From Natrinema sp. SYSU A 869 (GTDB lineage Archaea > Halobacteriota > Halobacteria > Halobacteriales > Natrialbaceae), in the NCBI RefSeq assembly GCF_019879105.1, contig NZ_CP082248.1, positions 434,001 through 498,000 of the forward strand: a DNA stretch of 64,000 bases, read 5' to 3'. The notes beneath the pieces were generated by a model. The model was given only the letters and a program-made list of their open reading frames with translations, had not been told where the DNA came from and did no database searches. The position numbers were made by a program, and so were the translations under genes. Position 1 is the first letter of the stretch. Each line of letters opens with the position of its first letter. This document shows positions 60,885 to 64,000 of the stretch, in pieces.

Positions 60885-60999
60885 AAGATCCACGGCCTGG
60901 TCCGCGCGCTTACGTGGATTTCGAAGGCGTTCGACTCCGGTTTTCCTCAGATGACAGGGCAGGGAGTCTCAAGTCTTGCTGATCCCACATGAGAAATGA

Positions 61000-61052
61000 C
61001 GACACCACACGGTGGTGTTGATATGCCCCTGAGAGGGGTGAGGCGCTTTCGA
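61000..61052 (+). promoter_or_regulatory. Conserved leader element, copy C
   Basis: GGTGGTGTTGATATGCCCCT, then GAGAGGGGTGAGGCGCTTTC. CCCCT-GAG-AGGGG forms a hairpin. It stands 32-84 bases before the ArdC-type gene and resembles leaders at 24310 and 50282. Confidence 0.5.
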
Positions 61053-61083
61053 ACAGGCGAGAGCGTCAACACGAGTGATTCCA

Positions 61084-61401
61084 ATGGCAGTGACCACAGA
61101 GCGAGCAGCCTCGTTCACCGACACCGAGACGCGGAGCGACGAGATGAACAGTACGATCGAAACGTGGGTTGACGACCTTGTTGACCTCGTCGACTACGCT
61201 GCGGCCAGTGAGGAGTTCAAAGCCTGGCTCGACGTACAGAGCCGATTCCACGACTACTCGTACCGAAATACGCTCCTGATCAAACAGCAGTGTCCCCACG
61301 CAACCCGGGTTGCAGGGTACAACACGCGGGCAAACGAGCTCGAGCGTCTCCCGAAGGCGGAATCAAACGCGGATAAGGGAAACAACCAGGATGAAGGATA
61401 A
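61084..61401 (+). pseudogene. ArdC-type antirestriction protein, truncated
   Basis: Starts MAVTTERAASFTDTETRSDE. The ssDNA-binding ArdC N-terminal domain is seen in VDDLVDLVDYAAASEEFKAW, FHDYSYRNTLLIKQQCPHAT and RVAGYNTRANELERL. Normally a longer chain with a zinc-metallopeptidase domain follows; here the sequence diverges and stops after about 106 residues. ArdC proteins protect incoming plasmid DNA. The leader element upstream is preserved. Confidence 0.75.
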
Positions 61402-61749
61402 CCAGTACCAGACAATGACTGATTAGTCGAGTGCTAGACTCAGTGTCGATCCAGAAACCTGTCCGGACTGCTCTGTTGAATAGAGGTACGGCGTCGGGGG
61501 AGGTGTGCTACAGCCACGAACGAGAGGCCGAAGGACACTATCTCAGAAATCACTCTTCATTCTTGTCCCCAAGCCAGATAGGTACGCTATCCACAGCTGC
61601 TAAATGAACCGGCCTCCGCTACACCTTCCACTGTTTGGTTGAGTGTAAAACATGCCTAACAGGGCACAACATTTCACTTTCACAGTGCGAAAACATACAA
61701 TTCTCTGTGGAAAGAAGTCAAATGCAGCATCGTTGAATACTCTCGTAAT
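61402..61749. other. Intergenic stretch with a solo IS5-type end
   Basis: GCTCTGTTGAA (61470-61480) matches the IS5-type terminus at 19316. No coding sequence is supported. The promoter of PadR paralog 3 should lie near 61700-61745. Confidence 0.4.
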
Positions 61750-62025
61750 ATGGATGACCTCACCGGCTTCCAACGAGACCTCCTGTACGTGATCGCAGGC
61801 GCCGACCGTCCATCCGGCCAAGATGTCAAGGAGGAGATAGAGGAGTCCTATGAGAGCGAAATCAATCACGGCCGGCTGTACCCAAACCTCGACACGCTTG
61901 TCAACAAGGAGTTGGTCGAGAAGGGCGAACTCGATCGACGGACGAACTATTACGCGATCAGCGACGCAGGAGAGCAAGCGATCCAGGATAGACGAGAGTG
62001 GGAAGATCAGTACGTCGAGTTGTAG
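61750..62025 (+). CDS. PadR-family regulator, paralog 3
   Basis: A 91-residue winged-helix protein, MDDLTGFQRDLLYVIAGADR, SEINHGRLYPNLDTLVNKEL, DRRTNYYAISDAGEQAIQDR. It is very close to paralog 2 (28811); the first 25 residues are nearly identical. It stands alone. The similarity of the three genes suggests a copy brought by each of several plasmids. Confidence 0.9.
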   Translation: MDDLTGFQRDLLYVIAGADRPSGQDVKEEIEESYESEINHGRLYPNLDTLVNKELVEKGELDRRTNYYAISDAGEQAIQDRREWEDQYVEL

Positions 62026-62136
62026 TGCATCCCATATTCATTTGTTCGATACCGTTGAAAATTCCGACCGTTTTGCCAACGAGAAGGCTTATACTGGCAA
62101 AGTTGAGTCTACCACTGTATGCCAAGTGAGAGAACG

Positions 62137-62424
62137 ATGACAAATATCGTTACAGTAATCGGTCGTGGAGTGCCATCCAACTACGAAATTAGCGTCGATG
62201 GTGATATCGAACCAATTGAGGCTGACTCGCTTGAGAAACCCACAGTGGTCTCGGAACATGCTGTCGAGGGGACGATCGAAACCGGAGTCCAGCGGTTCCG
62301 GTTTTCTGGAGAACTGGCGAACGTGCATGTTCTCGATTGGAACGGAACCGCTGCATCCGAATCACCGAGCACACCGGAAGTCCACATCGATTACAACGTC
62401 TCCGGCCGGAAGAACAACAGCTAG
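62137..62424 (+). CDS. Small haloarchaeal hypothetical
   Basis: About 95 residues: MTNIVTVIGRGVPSNYEISV, DGDIEPIEADSLEKPTVVSE, GVQRFRFSGELANVHVLDWN, GTAASESPSTPEVHIDYNVS. It looks like an all-beta protein, with a FRFSGELANVHVLDWNG block that I associate with uncharacterised haloarchaeal proteins. Acidic and intact. The frame from 62119 adds six residues. No function is proposed. Confidence 0.6.
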   Translation: MTNIVTVIGRGVPSNYEISVDGDIEPIEADSLEKPTVVSEHAVEGTIETGVQRFRFSGELANVHVLDWNGTAASESPSTPEVHIDYNVSGRKNNS

Positions 62425-62504
62425 GGGAGAGCCGACGAGACGGTATTCGCACGAACATGGAGGAAGATTCGATGTTTAAATGAGTGCAATCAATGCCACT
62501 TGAC

Positions 62505-62790
62505 GAGACGTTCGAGCACTAATTCCAGGACAAAGGGAATGATTGCAGCGGCGAGGGAGGAGACTACCGACGGAACGCCGCGCGCGAACTCCATTACTGC
62601 CCCCAAACGCCTTAGCTAACCGCTCGCGTATGTGATTGATCCGACACTCCCACCGTTCGCCTTCCAAGAGGTAGTTTTTCAATACGACATTTGCGTTTGA
62701 ACTCCCCTGATCTTCAACGATCTCATCCAGATTCTCGAGTAACTGTGTTTGCGAGCCGAGATACGTCGTGTACCAGAACCGCCGGCCCAT
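62505..62790 (-). pseudogene. Small C-terminally anchored membrane protein, frameshifted
   Basis: Reads MGRRFWYTTYLGSQTQLLEN, LDEIVEDQGSSNANVVLKNY and GERWECRINHIRERLAKAFG. A frame break near 62600 follows, after which another frame gives GVPSVVSSLAAAIIPFVLEL, VLERLVKWH with a clear membrane helix. The family is unknown. The composition up to the break is host-like. Confidence 0.4.
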
Positions 62791-62891
62791 TTTTGAGGTC
62801 GGCGTCTCGCCGCGCACCCGAACGCCCGCACGGTTGGCGATGCACTGAACGCGTGCTTGTATCGTCTCACCGACGACGTGGTCTATTCCTC

Positions 62892-63095
62892 GCCGACCGA
62901 CAGGCCGCCATCGCATTCGGCATGACTGTCGACTACGACTCGCTCCAGGACGAGGGTTACGGCCTCGTATAGCACCTGGTCGAGGCCGGCATCGACGTCA
63001 AGTACAGCAACTACGAGTCGATGATACACGGGTTCTTCAACGTGGAGGCCATCATCAACCGAACCTACGACGCCGTCGAAGAACTCGCCAAATAG
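62892..63095 (+). pseudogene. Alpha/beta-hydrolase (lipase/esterase type) C-terminal remnant
   Basis: The frame reads TVDYDSLQDEGYGLV, a TAG, HLVEAGIDVKYSNYESMIHG, FFNVEAIINRTYDAVEELAK. It has the C-terminal catalytic features of hormone-sensitive-lipase-like esterases: Asp in the D-x-L-x-DEG block and His in MIHGFF. The N-terminal part with the Ser is absent, and an in-frame stop splits the rest. Confidence 0.6.
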
Positions 63096-63182
63096 ATACG
63101 GAAGACCTGACCGGCCGAATCCCCGGCTGGGGTACCGCGACCATCCGGACACCGAACCGGTTGGGGTCTCGATACGCGGTTT

Positions 63183-64000
63183 CTACTTACTTGTCTGGTT
63201 CCCGCTCGGCGTTTCGGACGGCACCTCAGTCGATGTGCCGGTCTGCTCGCCACCGCCGTCGCCGTAGCCGTTCAACTGGAACTCCGCCTGTGCGACGTAG
63301 CCGGTGACGCCCGCAGGGTGGGGAACCTCGTCCATCGAGGCCTCCATGATGAGCCAGAAGGTGACGCGCTTGTCCTGTATCTGCTCGCCGTCGACGTACT
63401 GGGCGGGGTGGTAGAACTCGCTTTCGACCTCCCTGTCATCTGTCCGAGTCACCTGGTCCTGGGCCGGCCCGATTTCGTCGGAGTTGGGTCGGACGACGAC
63501 GACCTCGAGGCCGCGGTTCAGCGGCACGTCGATCTGCTCGCTCCCGTCGGGGTTGGAGAACCGGACCTTCTGGCCGGATTCGCCGACGAGGTAGAACTCG
63601 CTCTCGGGGGTGAGCCACTCCTCCCCGTCGAAGACTTGCGTCTGGACGCCGCCCTCGGTCGTTCCGGGCGTCGGCTCTAGGGCCGTGAAGTGGAGGTACT
63701 GCTGGACGACGGTCTCCTCGCCCTCCCAGTCCTCGGGGACGCCGTAGTTGCGAAGCGCTTCCACCACGTAGCCTGGCCCGTGCCGGCGCCAGATGGGAAC
63801 GACGCGGCCGTCCTCGAAGAACTCGTAGGAAATGTTGTAGTTGTACGGCCCGAACTGCGCGCCGGAGTGGAAGTCGACGCTCCCGCGGCCCTGTGCCCCG
63901 GTGTGGTAATGGGTCCGGAACTGGAAGCCCGAGGGATGCCCGCGGCGTGCGGGGTAGTCTATCTTCCCGAGTTGGCCGGGACCGCCGAAGGGGATGCTGT
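63183..64000 (-). CDS. Copper-amine-oxidase-like protein, C-terminal part, continues beyond the window
   Basis: The frame is open to the right edge. It reads GFQFRTHYHTGAQGRGSVDF, GPYNYNISYEFFEDGRVVPI, EFYHPAQYVDGEQIQDKRVT and FWLIMEASMDEVPHPAGVTG. The order of YNYN-strand, E-F-x-D-G-R and Q(Y/F)VDGE blocks resembles the C-terminal catalytic domain of copper amine oxidases, though the metal-binding HxH could not be placed with confidence. The tail is Gly/Thr-rich. Amine oxidases turn primary amines into aldehydes; whether this one is active is unknown. Confidence 0.5.
   Translation of the reverse strand, partial: SIPFGGPGQLGKIDYPARRGHPSGFQFRTHYHTGAQGRGSVDFHSGAQFGPYNYNISYEFFEDGRVVPIWRRHGPGYVVEALRNYGVPEDWEGEETVVQQYLHFTALEPTPGTTEGGVQTQVFDGEEWLTPESEFYLVGESGQKVRFSNPDGSEQIDVPLNRGLEVVVVRPNSDEIGPAQDQVTRTDDREVESEFYHPAQYVDGEQIQDKRVTFWLIMEASMDEVPHPAGVTGYVAQAEFQLNGYGDGGGEQTGTSTEVPSETPSGNQTSK

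Overview
The window looks like part of an accessory replicon (megaplasmid or integrated plasmid block) of a halophilic archaeon, class Halobacteria. The evidence is the strongly acidic proteome; haloarchaeal families such as bacterio-opsin-activator-type HTH, TrmB, HxlR and plasmid PadR regulators, DUF6788 and DUF6789; haloarchaeal insertion sequences (ISH3, IS6, IS5, IS1595, IS200/605); and an Orc1/Cdc6-type origin with GGAAACGTGGGG boxes. No rRNA, tRNA or CRISPR array was found.

Layout. 1-6.2 kb: a carbohydrate-type ABC importer (binding protein, two permeases, ATPase), divergent from a D-2-hydroxyacid dehydrogenase and an IclR regulator. 6.4-14.6 kb: a decaying stretch with an MBL/beta-CASP pseudogene, IS6 pieces, one intact amino-acid permease fused to universal stress domains, a MITE, a frameshifted DoxX gene, and IclR, catalase and integrase stumps. 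14.6-18.7 kb: a CPA2 antiporter with its TrkA-C subunit, a truncated K+ channel joined to a CNNM fragment, and a double UspA protein. 19.2-20.7 kb: an IS5-type element with a perfect 8-bp target duplication inside a membrane-protein gene. 20.8-30.6 kb: conjugation and plasmid-replication remnants, prim-pol module A, a Fic protein, a PIN protein, PadR regulators and a nucleotidyltransferase. 31.1-37.2 kb: a possible catabolic island (amidohydrolase, Rieske ferredoxin, enolase-superfamily enzyme, methyltransferase, AzlCD exporter). 38.5-39.6 kb: a well-formed archaeal origin beside a decayed DNA polymerase B tail. 39.8-41.6 kb: a small thiol/redox group with an HxlR regulator. 41.7-47.1 kb: chimeric remnants, a Tat-exported jelly-roll protein, the effector domain of a TrmB protein, and an MFS transporter. 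47.6-52.3 kb: prim-pol module B, an orphan nuclease and IS1595 debris. 52.4-58.0 kb: the most striking part, a six-gene operon for acyl-carrier-protein-dependent synthesis. 58.4-64 kb: ISH3, a RelE/RHH toxin-antitoxin pair, an ArdC stump, a third PadR, and part of a probable copper-amine-oxidase-like protein.

The operon at 52.4-58.0 kb (minus strand) reads: R2-like diiron oxidase, MDR-family reductase, acyl carrier protein, ketosynthase, holo-ACP synthase, then a single protein fusing malonyl-CoA:ACP transacylase to 3-ketoacyl-ACP reductase. Together these supply loading, condensation, ketoreduction, a possible enoyl reduction, carrier activation and an oxidative tailoring step. Haloarchaeal membranes are isoprenoid-based and archaea generally lack ACP, so this is a candidate fatty-acid or polyketide pathway of its own. 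No dehydratase is visible here.

Caution. At least a dozen otherwise intact genes are broken by one missing base, mostly in or beside short homopolymers, including the ketosynthase and the R2-like oxidase. That pattern fits indel-prone sequencing as well as it fits decay. In-frame nonsense codons, IS insertions and chimeric junctions elsewhere in the window are genuine signs of decay.
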